Of a DNA stretch of 17,060 nucleotides, positions 16,357-17,060 are shown piece by piece. Location: positions 1 through 17,060 of the forward strand of contig JAJZHS010000016.1 in NCBI GenBank assembly GCA_021798395.1, in the 5' to 3' direction. Each line of letters opens with the position of its first letter. Within the stretch, counting starts at the first letter, position 1. Source of the DNA: Pseudomonadota bacterium (GTDB taxonomy: Bacteria; Pseudomonadota; Gammaproteobacteria; Burkholderiales; Burkholderiaceae_C). Below the pieces are notes generated by a model. The model saw nothing but the letters and a program-made list of their open reading frames with translations. It did not search any database and was not told the origin of the DNA. Position numbers and translations under genes: made by a program.

Positions 16357-17060
16357 TCAGGGCGCGCCGTCCAGTTGCGGTTGCGGTTGCGGCGGTGCGT
16401 GCAGGGCGGCCAGAATGCGCTCGATCTCGTGCACGACCTGGCCCTCGGCCGCCTCGCGCGCGCGCTCCAGCGCCTGCTCGAACGCGAACGCATCGGCCGA
16501 GCCGTGGCTCTTGAGCACCAATCCGCGCAGGCCCAGCAGCGCCGCGCCGTTGTAGCGCCGGTGGTCGGCACGGCGACGCAGACGGCGCAACACCGGCAGC
16601 GCGCACAACGCGGCCAGCCGGCTCAGCGGGCCGCGCCCGAACTCCTCGCGCAGCATGCCGCTGATCATCTGCGCCACGCCCTCGGAGGCCTTCAGCGCCA
16701 CGTTGCCGACGAAACCGTCGCACACGACGATGTCGGCACCGCCCTTGAAGATGTCGTTGCCCTCGACATTGCCGACGAAGCGCAAGCGGCCCTCGCGATC
16801 GGCCTGCCGCAGCAGTTCGCCGGCGCGCTTGATCATCTCGTTGCCCTTGATGACTTCTTCACCGATATTGAGCAGACCCACGCGCGGCTGCGCGTGCCCG
16901 CCCGCAGCGGCGAACGCGGCGCCCATGACGGCGAACTGCAGCAGGTGCTCGGCTTCGCAATCGACGTTGGCGCCCAGGTCCAGCACCAGCGTCGCGCCGC
17001 CGGCCGCGTTCGGCAGGTAGGTGGCGATCGCCGGCCGGTCGATTCCCGGCAGCGTCTTGA
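16357..17060 (-). CDS. plsX: Phosphate acyltransferase PlsX, 5' end outside window
   Basis: Converts acyl-ACP to acyl-phosphate, the acyl donor for PlsY in phosphatidic acid synthesis. The frame is open to the right edge, so only the C-terminal 233 residues or so are seen. Diagnostic blocks are GIDRPAIATYLP, LVLDLGANVDCEAEHLLQFA, RVGLLNIGEEVIKGNEM, FVGNVEGNDIFKGGADIVVC and DGFVGNVALKASEG, then HRRYNGAALLGLRGLVLKSH. The C-terminus has a short Pro-Gln tail (PQPQPQ, from three TTGCGG hexamers at 16375-16392 on the + strand). It is next to fabH as in most Proteobacteria; rpmF would be expected upstream, beyond the window. Confidence 0.97.
   Translation of the reverse strand, partial: KTLPGIDRPAIATYLPNAAGGATLVLDLGANVDCEAEHLLQFAVMGAAFAAAGGHAQPRVGLLNIGEEVIKGNEMIKRAGELLRQADREGRLRFVGNVEGNDIFKGGADIVVCDGFVGNVALKASEGVAQMISGMLREEFGRGPLSRLAALCALPVLRRLRRRADHRRYNGAALLGLRGLVLKSHGSADAFAFEQALERAREAAEGQVVHEIERILAALHAPPQPQPQLDGAP

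Overview
The window is a high-GC segment of bacterial chromosome. Gene content and order match the conserved housekeeping block of Betaproteobacteria, most likely order Burkholderiales: plsX-fabH-fabD-fabG-acpP-fabF, then rpoE-rseA-mucD, then lepA-lepB-DUF4845-rnc-era-recO-pdxJ-acpS-nagZ. I do not see enough to name a genus. Nothing looks horizontally acquired: there are no integrases, transposases, CRISPR arrays, rRNA or tRNA genes.

Layout. Positions 1-898 (+ strand) hold the C-terminal part of a DUF3426 single-pass membrane protein, entered through a perfect 9-bp tandem repeat that encodes (Val-Pro-Glu)n. Positions 899-1038 are a GC-rich convergent intergenic region with a 30-bp direct repeat and several hairpins. 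From 1039 to the right edge everything lies on the minus strand, so transcription runs from high to low coordinates. In transcription order: plsX (cut by the edge), fabH, fabD, fabG, acpP and fabF (fatty-acid and phospholipid synthesis); a small YgfX-like membrane protein; rpoE, rseA and mucD (envelope stress); lepA and lepB (translation, protein export); a DUF4845 membrane protein; rnc, era and recO (RNA processing, ribosome assembly, recombination); pdxJ (pyridoxal phosphate); acpS (ACP activation); nagZ (peptidoglycan recycling).

The genes are tightly packed, with several 1-19 nt overlaps and non-ATG starts (rnc TTG, era GTG, nagZ GTG). The block makes envelope lipid precursors, senses envelope damage and exports envelope proteins. 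acpS supplies the phosphopantetheine arm needed by the product of acpP.

There is no obviously new multigene system. The observations most worth a second look are in the control regions and in small departures from the usual arrangement. The acpP-fabF gap has three arms that can form two mutually exclusive 11-12 bp hairpins. A likely acpP promoter has an extended -10 that would put a ten-U run at the start of a very short leader. An intrinsic terminator lies between mucD and lepA inside an apparently continuous gene run. rseB is absent between rseA and mucD, and RseA has a short periplasmic tail. The DUF4845 protein has a prepilin-like N-terminus. The (VPE)n repeat is perfect at the DNA level. 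All assignments come from reading motifs and order by eye; no database search was run.
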